Assembly (NCBI GenBank): GCA_964392415.1
Contig: CAYMPL010000033.1
Coordinates: forward strand, 1-21,376
Length of the DNA: 21,376 nt
Direction: 5' to 3'
DNA from: CAYJMQ01 sp964392415
Lineage (GTDB): Bacteria > Bdellovibrionota > JACOXK01 > 2-02-FULL-40-11
The position numbers and the translations under genes are program-made. Numbering within the stretch: the first letter of the stretch is position 1; every line of letters starts with the position of its first letter. The notes under the pieces were generated by a model that was given only the letters and a program-made list of their open reading frames with translations, was not told the origin of the DNA and ran no database searches. This document shows, in pieces, positions 6,867 to 14,771 of the stretch.

Positions 6867-8115
6867 CTTCTAATATCTGAATGATCCCATTAATAATATC
6901 AGATTTTGTTTCAACGCGTGTGAATGATGCTGTTCCCAACTCCGTTTGGTGAGATCCTTCGGCGATTCGCGCCTCAGGATGACGGCATCTGCGAAGAATA
7001 AATCCAGGATGTTTTTGTCCCCCCATCTGGGAGAGATCATTCACAACGACGGCGTGAACATTCATCGTCTCAAGCGCGTTCATGCCGATAGTCTTAAGCT
7101 CGTCTTCTGTTTTCTGCCATTCCAATTTAAAGCCGATCTTTAAAAATCTTTTTTTATCTGAAAGAGCGCCATCCACAACACGGATAATTTTCTCCGTACG
7201 CTTAAAATCTATTTGCAGCGGTTCAGAGGAAGAAAGTTTATGCCGCGCCATTTCAGAGGGAACGTGATCCAAAACCGCTGCCGAAAAGATCGCGGCAGAG
7301 ACTTCTTCCGAACGCAGCTCGGAAATGACAGCCTCCTGCATTTCCTGGGGGGTCTTTACCTTCACCACCCGATAAAAATCGTGGGGCTTAACCTCACCCG
7401 GACCATAAACCAAAACCGGGTTCGCCCCTCTCATATAAAGTTCCTGAGCCAATCTCACTCCCAGCTCCCCACTCGAATAGTTTGAAATAAACCGCACCGG
7501 GTCTATTGGACCGCGTGTGGGTCCGGCGGTAATCACAATTTTTTTACCCGAAAGCTTATCTTTCTCGTGAAGCCGATGACTCACAAACGAAACAATGGTT
7601 TCGATATCCAAAAATTTCGCCTTTCCTTCTTCCCATTTCGGTTCAAGAAAGAAAAGATGGGGATCTTGTTTCAGAACAGCCAGATTTCTTTCAAGAACCG
7701 GATTGTGAGAGAGCGACTGATGCATGGCGGGGACAAAAACAATCGGAAGCCTTTGACCCCATGCAGAGGCAATCGTCGTCGTCACCACACTGTCAGCAAA
7801 CCCGAGCGCAATTTTATTGATCGTATGAAGGGTGGCTGGAGCAACCAAAACAAGATCGGCTTGAACAATATGTTCCGCGGTGGGGGTAAAATCGGTGATC
7901 ACCTTCCCGGCCGTTGCCCACTCTAAGGAAGTGGGTGTGATGAACTTTTGGGCCGAAGGGGTCATGTAAGCATCGATTTCCGCGCCAAACCGACGAAGCT
8001 CTCTGCCGAGCTTGACGCACTCAACCGCCCCGATACTCCCCGTCACACAAAGAGCAATTTTTTTTCCACGGAGGAGGTTGGATTTAATTTCTACAGAGAG
8101 ATCACCTTGTGCCAT
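6856..8115 (-). CDS. coaBC: CoaBC-type phosphopantothenoylcysteine decarboxylase / phosphopantothenate-cysteine ligase, divergent
   Basis: 419 residues from ATG 8115. The same frame continues through the N gap, but that part is not coding. The CoaC half has the flavin motif TGSIGAVE (25-32), H82 of the TAEHI segment and APAT (92-95). The CoaB half has ITAGPTRGPIDPVRFISNYSSG (195-216), D283, K293 and VVVNDLSQMG (356-365). Together these two activities make 4'-phosphopantetheine from phosphopantothenate, cysteine and a nucleotide. Oddities: the usual PxMNxxMW motif reads PAMHQSLS (129-136), the ACGxxGxGRM clamp with its cysteine is absent, and the CoaB half has FKRTEKII and GFKLEW where E. coli-type enzymes have a KNPDI-type motif and GFAAET. 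Residues 375-390 derive from REP-like copy C. The stop overlaps the pyrD start. The overall family is secure; decarboxylase activity is doubtful. Confidence 0.88.
   Translation of the reverse strand: MAQGDLSVEIKSNLLRGKKIALCVTGSIGAVECVKLGRELRRFGAEIDAYMTPSAQKFITPTSLEWATAGKVITDFTPTAEHIVQADLVLVAPATLHTINKIALGFADSVVTTTIASAWGQRLPIVFVPAMHQSLSHNPVLERNLAVLKQDPHLFFLEPKWEEGKAKFLDIETIVSFVSHRLHEKDKLSGKKIVITAGPTRGPIDPVRFISNYSSGELGVRLAQELYMRGANPVLVYGPGEVKPHDFYRVVKVKTPQEMQEAVISELRSEEVSAAIFSAAVLDHVPSEMARHKLSSSEPLQIDFKRTEKIIRVVDGALSDKKRFLKIGFKLEWQKTEDELKTIGMNALETMNVHAVVVNDLSQMGGQKHPGFILRRCRHPEARIAEGSHQTELGTASFTRVETKSDIINGIIQILEDDL
6951..6985 (-). repeat. REP-like dispersed repeat, copy C, inside coaBC
   Basis: On the minus strand: CCGTCATCCTGAGGCGCGAA followed by TCGCCGAAGGATCTC. 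It is in frame within coaBC and encodes CRHPEARIAEGS. The reading frame continues for about 30 further residues that still resemble the end of a CoaB domain, so the copy looks like a tolerated in-frame insertion. Confidence 0.8.
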
Positions 8116-8135
8116 GCCCCCTTCTACATCATTTT

Positions 8136-8235
8136 NNNNNNNNNNNNNNNNNNNNNNNNNNNNNNNNNNNNNNNNNNNNNNNNNNNNNNNNNNNNNNNNN
8201 NNNNNNNNNNNNNNNNNNNNNNNNNNNNNNNNNNN
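8136..8235. other. Scaffold gap of 100 N
   Basis: Exactly 100 N, the conventional filler for a gap of unknown size. It lies 20 bases upstream of the coaBC start. The visible bases between gap and ATG read AAAATGATGTAG followed by a purine-rich ribosome site, so an upstream gene ending with TAG at 8125-8127 may be lost in the gap. The coaBC promoter, if it has its own, is also missing. Confidence 0.98.
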
Positions 8236-8277
8236 TTTTTGAAAAGATTTATAAATATTTCTATTCCCTGTCACGAA

Positions 8278-8313
8278 AATTCCTTCTTTGAAAACCTGGA
8301 TAAAGAAGGAATT
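8278..8313 (-). terminator. Hairpin downstream of ppdK, possible weak terminator
   Basis: A perfect 12-base inverted repeat, AATTCCTTCTTT (8278-8289) and AAAGAAGGAATT (8302-8313), with a 12-base loop. On the minus strand the second arm runs into TTTTCGTG, a short T run. It sits 39 bases past the ppdK stop, where the long minus-strand train would end. The stem is AT-rich and the T tract short, so termination would be weak. Confidence 0.45.
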
Positions 8314-8346
8314 CCCAAGCGCAATTTTTTGAAGACTATGTTTTGC

Positions 8347-8383
8347 CGCGCTCAGGATGACCAAATCGCCGTCTCAGGATGAT
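8347..8383 (-). repeat. REP-like repeat fragments, copy D (two half copies), at the end of ppdK
   Basis: On the minus strand the repeat head (T)CATCCTGAG occurs twice, 23 bases apart, each followed by a short GC-rich stretch (ACGGCGATTTGG and CGCGGC). The first encodes HPETAI at the ppdK C-terminus and the second supplies its TGA stop. These are partial matches to copies A-C. Confidence 0.6.
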
Positions 8384-11018
8384 TAATCGCCGATTGCGCG
8401 GCGGCCAATCGTGCCTGTGGCACCCGGTAGGGGGAACAGCTGACGTAATCTAAGCCGGAACGGTGGCAAAATTCAATGGAGGCGGGATCGCCGCCGTGCT
8501 CGCCGCAAATGCCGAGCTTAATGCCGGGTTTTGTCTTTCGCCCCAGCTGGGATGCAATCTCAACAAGCTTTCCAACACCGGTAACATCTAATGACACAAA
8601 CGGATCCCCCTCATAAATCTTACTTTCAATATATTTTGGGAGAAAAAGCTCGGAGTCATCCCTTGAAATCCCAAACGTCATCTGCGTCAGATCATTCGTG
8701 CCAAATGAAAAGAAATCGGCAATCTTTGCAATCCGGTCAGCCGTCAGCGCGGCCCTCGGAAGTTCAATCATCGTTCCAATTTTATACGCTACCCGCGTCT
8801 GATAACGACTTTGGACCTCTTCGCAAACGCTCATAATATATTCGCGAATAAATCCAAATTCTTTTACATCCCCAATAATCGGCACCATGATTTCCGGATA
8901 GAGTTCTATTTTCTCTTCCAACACAAGCTCACAGGCAGCCTCCATGATCGCCTGAACCTGCATCTGATAGATCTCCGGATAGGCAATTCCCAAACGACAG
9001 CCTCTAAACCCCAGCATCGGATTAAATTCATCAAGGCTTTTGGCCTTCCTCTTAAGTCGGGAAAAGGGAATATCGAGTTTCTTTGAAAGTTCGGAGAGAT
9101 CCTTATTGTTGTGCGGCAAAAATTCATGAAGGGGGGGATCGAGCAGCCGGATCGTTACCGGATATCCCTTCATTTCCCGAAATATTTCCACAAAATCCCC
9201 TTTTTGCATCGGAAGAAGATTTGCCAATGCCTTCCGGCGCGCCTTTTCACTATCGGCAAGGATCATCTCGCGCATCGCATCGATACGAGCGAGATCAAAA
9301 AACATATGTTCCGTCCGACAAAGACCGATCCCCTCGGCGCCAAATTCTCTCGCCACCCGGGTATCATGAGGGGTGTCGGCATTCGTTCTCACTTTGAGTG
9401 TTCGTATTTCATCGACCCACGACATGAGTTTATGGTAATCGGGACCCAGCTTCGGACGAATGGTAGGCACCCCTCCCAAATAAACCTCGCCGGTGCTTCC
9501 GTTGAGAGTAATCGTATCTCCTTCTTTAATCAGAGTGTCTCTGACAGTCATCTGGGACGTTTTGTAATCGATATGAAGCTCATGGCATCCCACCACACAG
9601 CACTTCCCCATTCCACGGGCAACAACGGCCGCGTGTGACGTTCTCCCCCCTCTTGCCGTTAAAATTCCACTCGCCACATTCATCCCATGAATATCTTCCG
9701 GGGAGGTCTCCATCCGAACCAAAATCACCGACTCTCCTTTCTGGATCCACTCTTCTGCCCGGTCTGGAGAAAAAACAACAACCCCCGTCGCTCCTCCGGG
9801 AGAAGCAGCAAGCCCCTGCGCTACCACCTCTTTTTTTGCCATCGGGTCGATCATCGGGTGCAGAAGCTGTTCAATCTGTTTCGGATCGATTCTTAAAATA
9901 GCCTCTTCCTTCGTAATCAATCTTTCCTGAACCATCTCAACCGCAATCCGGATCGCCGCCTGAGCCGATCGTTTGCCGTGGCGTGTCTGAAGAATCCAGA
10001 CCTTCCCCCGCTGAACCGTAAATTCAATATCCTGCATGTCGCGATAATGGATTTCGAGACGTTGAAAGATCTCAGTCAACTCCAGATAAACAGCCGGCAT
10101 CATTCGTTCAAGCGAGTGTGGAAGAAGGGGATCGGTAATCGGCGCAGGTGTCCGAATGCCGGCCACCACATCTTCCCCCTGGGCATTAATCAAATATTCC
10201 CCGAAAATTTTCTTCTCACCGCTGGAGGGATCGCGTGTGAACGCCACACCGGTCGCGCAATCGTTCCCCTGATTCCCAAACACCATCGCCTGAACATTCA
10301 CAGCTGTCCCCCCATCTTCCAAAATGTGATGGATTTTCCGGTAGGTTACCGCGCGGGGTGAATTCCATGAACGAAATACGGCCCCAATCGCCCCCCAAAG
10401 CTGTTCATAAGGATCTTGCGGAAACTCCTGTCCAAGCATCTTTTTAACAACGGTCTTATATTCAAACACCAGTTCTTTAAGATCGTCGCTGACGAGATCG
10501 ACATCGCTTTCAATTCCCCGATTTTTTTTCTTCTCTTCAAGCAGGCGCTCAAAATGCTTTGCCTCGATCCCTAAAACAACATCGCTATACATTTGAATAA
10601 AGCGACGGTAACTGTCGTAGGCGAAACGCTCTTTTTCCGAAATTTGGATCAGCCCGGGCAGGGTCTGGTCATTCAGCCCCAGATTTAAAACGGTATCCAT
10701 CATTCCGGGCATGCTGATTTTTGCCCCTGAGCGGACCGAGACAAGAAGCGGCTTCTCAGGGTCGCCAAAACCGGCCCCCATCACCTCTTCCACCTGATCC
10801 AGCTTCTCTAACATCTCTTTTTCGAGACTCGCCGGATAGTGATAGTGATCGGCATTATAATGGCTGCAGACTTCCGTTGAGATGGTAAATCCCGGTGGAA
10901 CAGGAATACCGATGCGGGTCATTTCTGAAAGCCCAGCCCCTTTTCCTCCCAATAGATCCGGTCTCTTTGGATCACCCTCAGAAATTCCGTTTCCAAAAAA
11001 ATAAACAGTGGGGGGCAT
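8352..11018 (-). CDS. ppdK: Pyruvate, phosphate dikinase
   Basis: 888 residues, normal for the family. The N-terminal ATP-grasp domain opens with VYFFGNGISEGDP and LLGGKGAGLSEM (about 1-340). The swivelling phosphohistidine domain has GGRTSHAAVVARG with H462. The C-terminal PEP/pyruvate barrel has GIGLCRTEHMFF, NPMLGFRGCRLG and GICGEHGGDP with the catalytic C838. Both catalytic residues are offset by 7 from H455 and C831 of the Clostridium enzyme. It interconverts PEP, AMP and PPi with pyruvate, ATP and Pi in the cytoplasm, for PPi-linked glycolysis or gluconeogenesis. The start is 5 bases past the glyS stop, with its GAGGAG ribosome site inside the glyS end. The last ten residues (NHPETAIWSS) come from REP-like sequence (copy D) beyond the usual end at SPYRVPQARLAAAQSAI. 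Confidence 0.97.
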   Translation of the reverse strand: MPPTVYFFGNGISEGDPKRPDLLGGKGAGLSEMTRIGIPVPPGFTISTEVCSHYNADHYHYPASLEKEMLEKLDQVEEVMGAGFGDPEKPLLVSVRSGAKISMPGMMDTVLNLGLNDQTLPGLIQISEKERFAYDSYRRFIQMYSDVVLGIEAKHFERLLEEKKKNRGIESDVDLVSDDLKELVFEYKTVVKKMLGQEFPQDPYEQLWGAIGAVFRSWNSPRAVTYRKIHHILEDGGTAVNVQAMVFGNQGNDCATGVAFTRDPSSGEKKIFGEYLINAQGEDVVAGIRTPAPITDPLLPHSLERMMPAVYLELTEIFQRLEIHYRDMQDIEFTVQRGKVWILQTRHGKRSAQAAIRIAVEMVQERLITKEEAILRIDPKQIEQLLHPMIDPMAKKEVVAQGLAASPGGATGVVVFSPDRAEEWIQKGESVILVRMETSPEDIHGMNVASGILTARGGRTSHAAVVARGMGKCCVVGCHELHIDYKTSQMTVRDTLIKEGDTITLNGSTGEVYLGGVPTIRPKLGPDYHKLMSWVDEIRTLKVRTNADTPHDTRVAREFGAEGIGLCRTEHMFFDLARIDAMREMILADSEKARRKALANLLPMQKGDFVEIFREMKGYPVTIRLLDPPLHEFLPHNNKDLSELSKKLDIPFSRLKRKAKSLDEFNPMLGFRGCRLGIAYPEIYQMQVQAIMEAACELVLEEKIELYPEIMVPIIGDVKEFGFIREYIMSVCEEVQSRYQTRVAYKIGTMIELPRAALTADRIAKIADFFSFGTNDLTQMTFGISRDDSELFLPKYIESKIYEGDPFVSLDVTGVGKLVEIASQLGRKTKPGIKLGICGEHGGDPASIEFCHRSGLDYVSCSPYRVPQARLAAAQSAINHPETAIWSS

Positions 11019-11023
11019 TTATT

Positions 11024-12304
11024 TTACTCCTCTATTTTTTTCTTCAAATAGTCCAAAAGCGAATCGATGCCTACCCGCTCCTGCTTCATGGAATCACGAA
11101 AACGAACCGTCACCGCGTGGTCTTTCAACGAATCAAAATCAACCGTTACGCAAAAGGGCGTCCCGATTTCATCCTGCCGCCTGTATCTGCGGCCAATGCT
11201 TCCGCTCCCATCATATTGGGTCAGTCCATACCGCCGCATTTCATTTTGAAGCTTTCGGGCAATCTCTATCAGCTCCGCATTTTTGATCAAAGGGAAAAAA
11301 GCGACCTTCACCGGAGCTATTTTTGGATGAAAACGAAGAACCGTTCGCTCTTCTTCTTCTTCATAGGCATCGACAAGACAGGCCAAAAGGGTGCGATCAC
11401 ATCCGACGGATGTTTCTATAATGTAGGGAACAAATTTCTCCTTTGTCCCCTCTTCAAAATACTCCAGCGATTTTCCCGAATATTTTTGATGGCGATTCAG
11501 ATCAAAATCGGTTCTGTTGTGCAGTCCCTCGATCTCCTGCCATCCAAAAGGAAACTCATACTGAATATCGAAAGCCTCTTTCGCATAGTGAGCAAGCTCT
11601 TGCTTTTTTTGCCGATAGAGCTGAAGTCTTTTTGGATTCAAACCGATTGCCTGATGCCACTTCATCCGCTCTTCTTTCCAATATTCAAACCACTGATCGT
11701 CTGTCCCCTTCTTTACAAAATACTGCATCTCCATCTGTTCAAATTCACGTGTCCTGAAAATAAAATTCCCCGGGGTAATCTCATTTCGAAAAGCCTTCCC
11801 AATCTGGGCAATCCCAAAGGGGATCTTTTTCCGAAGCGCCGTCTGCACATTTAAAAAATTCACATAAATCCCCTGAGCTGTTTCAGGACGCAGATAGGCC
11901 ACACTCGACTCATCCTCCAGCGGCCCCACAAATGTCTTAAACATGAGATTAAACAGCCGCGGCGGGGTTAACTCCCCCGCGCACTCGGGACATGTTGAAC
12001 CTTTCACCCCATCCGCGCGAAATCTTTTTTTGCATTTTTTGCAATCGACGAGGGGATCGACAAATCCCTCGATATGCCCGGATGCCTCCCAAACTTTCGG
12101 ATGCATGAGGATCGATGAATCGATCCCTTCGATATCGTCGCGGCAAACCATTGCCTGCCACCAGAGCCGCTTCAAGTTGTTTTTCAGTTCAGCGCCGAGC
12201 GGACCATAGTCAAAGCAGCTCCCGATCCCGCCGTAGATTTCACTGCTTTGAAAAACAAATCCCCGTCTTTTGCAGAGAGAGACGAGGGTCGAAAGATCTT
12301 TCAT
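11024..12304 (-). CDS. glyS: Glycyl-tRNA synthetase, single-chain alpha2 type
   Basis: 426 residues of the class II, eukaryote/archaea-like GlyRS found in many bacteria in place of the alpha2beta2 enzyme. The N-terminus has RRGFVFQSSEIYGG and YGPLGAELKNNL. A four-cysteine zinc site is at C88, C91, C105 and C108. Motif 2 reads FRNEITPGNFIFRTREFEQ (about 171-189), followed by IEGLHNRTDFDL, and motif 3 contains TSVGCDRTLLA. The anticodon-binding domain covers the last 100 or so residues and ends LDYLKKKIEE. It charges tRNA-Gly in the cytoplasm. It is slightly shorter than typical members (about 450-500), with the difference in the catalytic insertions. AAGGAT precedes the start, which is 12 bases after the msbA stop; ppdK follows 5 bases downstream, so msbA-glyS-ppdK is probably one transcript. 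Confidence 0.96.
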   Translation of the reverse strand: MKDLSTLVSLCKRRGFVFQSSEIYGGIGSCFDYGPLGAELKNNLKRLWWQAMVCRDDIEGIDSSILMHPKVWEASGHIEGFVDPLVDCKKCKKRFRADGVKGSTCPECAGELTPPRLFNLMFKTFVGPLEDESSVAYLRPETAQGIYVNFLNVQTALRKKIPFGIAQIGKAFRNEITPGNFIFRTREFEQMEMQYFVKKGTDDQWFEYWKEERMKWHQAIGLNPKRLQLYRQKKQELAHYAKEAFDIQYEFPFGWQEIEGLHNRTDFDLNRHQKYSGKSLEYFEEGTKEKFVPYIIETSVGCDRTLLACLVDAYEEEEERTVLRFHPKIAPVKVAFFPLIKNAELIEIARKLQNEMRRYGLTQYDGSGSIGRRYRRQDEIGTPFCVTVDFDSLKDHAVTVRFRDSMKQERVGIDSLLDYLKKKIEE

Positions 12305-12316
12305 CGTTTAATATCC

Positions 12317-14038
12317 TTATAATGAGCTTGCGAACTGAAGTTGATAAAAATGCGCATACGCCCCTTTGCGCTCAAGCAAAGAGAGGTGTGTTCCTTCTTC
12401 CACAATCCTCCTCCTGTCTAAAACAATAATCCGGTCTGCGTGCTGAATGGTAGACAACCGATGCGCGATAATAAAACAGGTTCTCCCCTCCATCAGCTGT
12501 TCAATCGCTTCCTGGACCAAAACCTCAGATTCGGTATCGAGCGCGGAAGTAGCTTCATCCAAAATCAAAATGGGCGCGTTCTTAAGAAGCGCCCTGGCAA
12601 TCGAAATTCGCTGGCGCTGGCCGCCCGAAAGCTTGATCCCCCTTTCACCAATGACGGTATCGTAGCCCAGCGGAAGTTTCATGATAAATTCGTGCGCGTG
12701 CGCGGCCTTGGCCGCTTCGATGATTTCCAGTTGGGAAGTCCCCTGTTTCCCATAAGCAATATTGACGCTCAGCGTATCGTTAAACAAAAAGACATCTTGC
12801 GCCACAATTGAAATCTGATTCCTGAGAGACGCCACGGTGATATGCCGTATATCCATGTCATCGATCAGAATGGAGCCGGAACTGACATCGTAAAAACGGG
12901 GAATCAGATTTACGAGAGTCGTTTTACCCGCGCCGCTTGAGCCAACCAGAGCGATGACCTCCCCTTTTTTAACAGAGAGATCAATGCGCTGAAGCACCTG
13001 TTCGGTATCGTATTTGAATGACACATCCGAAAAACGAATTTCCTTTGAAAAAGACTTGAGTTCCACCGCCTGAGGGAGATCGACAATCGCCGGTTTTAAA
13101 TCCATCATCGCAAAGATACGATCGGCAGCCCCCAATGCCTTTTGAAAAGAGACATTGAGCGAATTGATCTTTTTTACAGGATCAATCATCAGACCAAAAG
13201 CAAGACCTACAGAGAGCAGATCGACGCCATTGACATGCTCCACAAAAATCTGATTCCCGCCATAATTCGCAAAAAAAGCAAAACCGATCCCCCCAATCAC
13301 CGCAAGAAGAGGCCCTGTCAATTTTTCAATTTTAATCCATTTCCATTGGATGGCGAGAAGATCCTCATTGTCTTTTTTAAATCGTTTTTGCAAATAGTGT
13401 TCAAGGTTAAAGGCCTTTGCGATCCGGATGCCGCTTAATGTTTCATGAACCGTGGCATTGAGAACAGCCCACCCCTCTTGTCGTCTGCCCGTCATTTTTC
13501 GTAATTTTTTTCCGATTTTTGTCACGAGATAAATCAAAGGCGGCATCAAAATCAGAGAAAGCAGTGTCATCTTCCAATTCCGGTAAAACGCAATTGCAAG
13601 AAGCCCCACAATGGTAAAGGGATCGCGAAAAAGAGAATCAATTTTGCCATATCCCTCCAAAAGCATCACCACATCCGAGGCGATGACAGACATCATTTTC
13701 CCGCTGGAGGCTTTTGAATAATAATCAAAGGAGAGAGAGGTATAGACTTTATAGAGTTCAAGACGGATCTCCTGAACCATCTTTTCACTGAGATAGGTGA
13801 CCCAAATGGTATAGAGATAGCGGCAGATCGCGCAAAAAATAGTAAAACCGACGACAAGTATCGGCAGCATTTTGATCCAATGGGGATCTCTTTTTACCAG
13901 AATCCCTTCGATGAATGGTTTAACGGCCACCACAGCTCCGGGCTGAAACGAAGAAGCAAAAATCCCCAAAATCAAAAGCCCGAAAAACTTCCACCGATAA
14001 GGCTTCGCATATGAAAGCAGACGCCAGAATTTCTCCAT
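12317..14038 (-). CDS. msbA: MsbA-type lipid A export ABC transporter (half-transporter)
   Basis: 573 residues: an N-terminal six-helix exporter domain (about 15-310) fused to a nucleotide-binding domain. Walker A is GSSGAGKTT (366-374), the signature is LSGGQRQR (470-477), Walker B is ILILDE (490-495) and the H-loop is H526 in IIAHRLST. MsbA homodimers flip lipid A-core from the inner to the outer leaflet of the inner membrane. MsbA-like exporters can also be multidrug pumps or lipid-linked oligosaccharide flippases; the gmhB neighbour and lpxH in the window favour the lipid A role. The start follows a modest AGG at suitable distance. The 110 bases upstream are non-coding, containing a 10-base palindrome (GCTGCGCAGC, 14066-14075) and a weak hairpin. 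glyS follows 12 bases downstream. Confidence 0.88.
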   Translation of the reverse strand: MEKFWRLLSYAKPYRWKFFGLLILGIFASSFQPGAVVAVKPFIEGILVKRDPHWIKMLPILVVGFTIFCAICRYLYTIWVTYLSEKMVQEIRLELYKVYTSLSFDYYSKASSGKMMSVIASDVVMLLEGYGKIDSLFRDPFTIVGLLAIAFYRNWKMTLLSLILMPPLIYLVTKIGKKLRKMTGRRQEGWAVLNATVHETLSGIRIAKAFNLEHYLQKRFKKDNEDLLAIQWKWIKIEKLTGPLLAVIGGIGFAFFANYGGNQIFVEHVNGVDLLSVGLAFGLMIDPVKKINSLNVSFQKALGAADRIFAMMDLKPAIVDLPQAVELKSFSKEIRFSDVSFKYDTEQVLQRIDLSVKKGEVIALVGSSGAGKTTLVNLIPRFYDVSSGSILIDDMDIRHITVASLRNQISIVAQDVFLFNDTLSVNIAYGKQGTSQLEIIEAAKAAHAHEFIMKLPLGYDTVIGERGIKLSGGQRQRISIARALLKNAPILILDEATSALDTESEVLVQEAIEQLMEGRTCFIIAHRLSTIQHADRIIVLDRRRIVEEGTHLSLLERKGAYAHFYQLQFASSL

Positions 14039-14091
14039 AAGAATACCTGAGCGTTACAATATTCTGCTGCGCAGCGCAAGGGGTTAAAGAA

Positions 14092-14110
14092 CGAGAAACT
14101 GTTTATCTCG
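14092..14110 (-). terminator. Possible weak terminator after gmhB
   Basis: On the minus strand CGAGA and TCTCG form a 5-base stem around a 9-base loop, followed by TTCTTT. It lies between the gmhB stop and the msbA start. The stem is short, so read-through is likely and the call is tentative. Confidence 0.2.
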
Positions 14111-14149
14111 ACTCATTTTTTTAACTTTTATGGGATATAGCTATTAAAT

Positions 14150-14707
14150 TCATGAGATGTTCCTAATAATCCACTGCACTGCGTCAAGCACATTTTCTGA
14201 GATGCAGTCTGGGTGTTCATGCAGAGGCACCTCTGTTTTTAAATTTTCGAGAGTTTCTCTCCCAGCCCCTGTTAGTACCAAAATGGTTTTACATCCTCCC
14301 TTTTTCCCAGCACGGATATCAAACATCCGATCTCCAATGAAAAAGGATTTCTGAAGGGCGATCTGGTGTTCGCGCACGGCACGCTCTAGGAGACCCGTGT
14401 TTGGCTTTCTGCAGAGACATTCATCGGTCGGATGGTGTGGACAATAGTAGATGGAATCCAAAAAAGCCTTTTTTCTTGCAAGCCGCGCTTTGAGCTTTTC
14501 GTTGATCTTGATCAGCTCTTCTTCTTTCAAAAGCCCCCGCGCCACACACGATTGGTTTGTCACAACGATGGTTTTAAACTGATGTCGGTTTAGAAGTTTA
14601 ATCGCCTCAAATGCTTCTTTAAAGATTTTCAATCTTCTGATATCGGTCAGATAATTCGGCTCTTCATGATTAATCGTCCCATCCCGATCGAGAAAAACAG
14701 CTTTCAT
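14150..14707 (-). CDS. gmhB: D-glycero-D-manno-heptose-1,7-bisphosphate 7-phosphatase
   Basis: 185 residues, the standard GmhB length. The HAD nucleophile motif is FLDRDGT (D7, D9), motif II is VVTNQS (48-53), the zinc loop is CPHHP...CLC (C89, H91, C97, C99) followed by RKP (100-102), and motif IV is IGDRMFD (124-130). GmhB removes the 7-phosphate of heptose bisphosphate on the route to ADP-heptose for the LPS inner core. The other heptose genes (gmhA, hldE/rfaE, hldD) are not in this window. The closely related histidinol-phosphatase domain is the main alternative, but no his genes are nearby. No Shine-Dalgarno precedes the ATG; a good -35 and a fair -10 end only 8 bases before it. recO ends 64 bases upstream on the same strand. 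Confidence 0.92.
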   Translation of the reverse strand: MKAVFLDRDGTINHEEPNYLTDIRRLKIFKEAFEAIKLLNRHQFKTIVVTNQSCVARGLLKEEELIKINEKLKARLARKKAFLDSIYYCPHHPTDECLCRKPNTGLLERAVREHQIALQKSFFIGDRMFDIRAGKKGGCKTILVLTGAGRETLENLKTEVPLHEHPDCISENVLDAVQWIIRNIS

Positions 14708-14715
14708 TGCGGGGG

Positions 14716-14744
14716 AGATTAAACAAAGGGGGGGAGGAAGTCAA
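14716..14744 (-). promoter_or_regulatory. Candidate promoter of gmhB, implying a near-leaderless mRNA
   Basis: On the minus strand TTGACT (14744-14739, 5 of 6 to consensus), a 17-base spacer, then TAATCT (14721-14716, 3 of 6). Eight bases (CCCCCGCA) separate it from the gmhB ATG, so the transcript would start within a few bases of the start codon. There is no Shine-Dalgarno. Confidence 0.45.
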
Positions 14745-14771
14745 ATCGACGGCTTGTATAAATAACTGGTT

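Noticed and set aside
8116..8364. N-terminal extension of CoaBC through the gap, starting MVILSAAKHS
   Set aside because: It translates repeat fragments, a hairpin and the N filler. The family N-terminus and a purine-rich ribosome site fit ATG 8115.
10895..11854. Long plus-strand open frame (319 codons) opposite glyS and ppdK
   Set aside because: Both minus-strand genes are certain from motifs; the plus frame is low-complexity shadow without a recognisable domain.
14066..14075. Palindrome GCTGCGCAGC upstream of msbA as an operator
   Set aside because: A single 10-base palindrome is weak evidence, and it is not positioned against a clear promoter.
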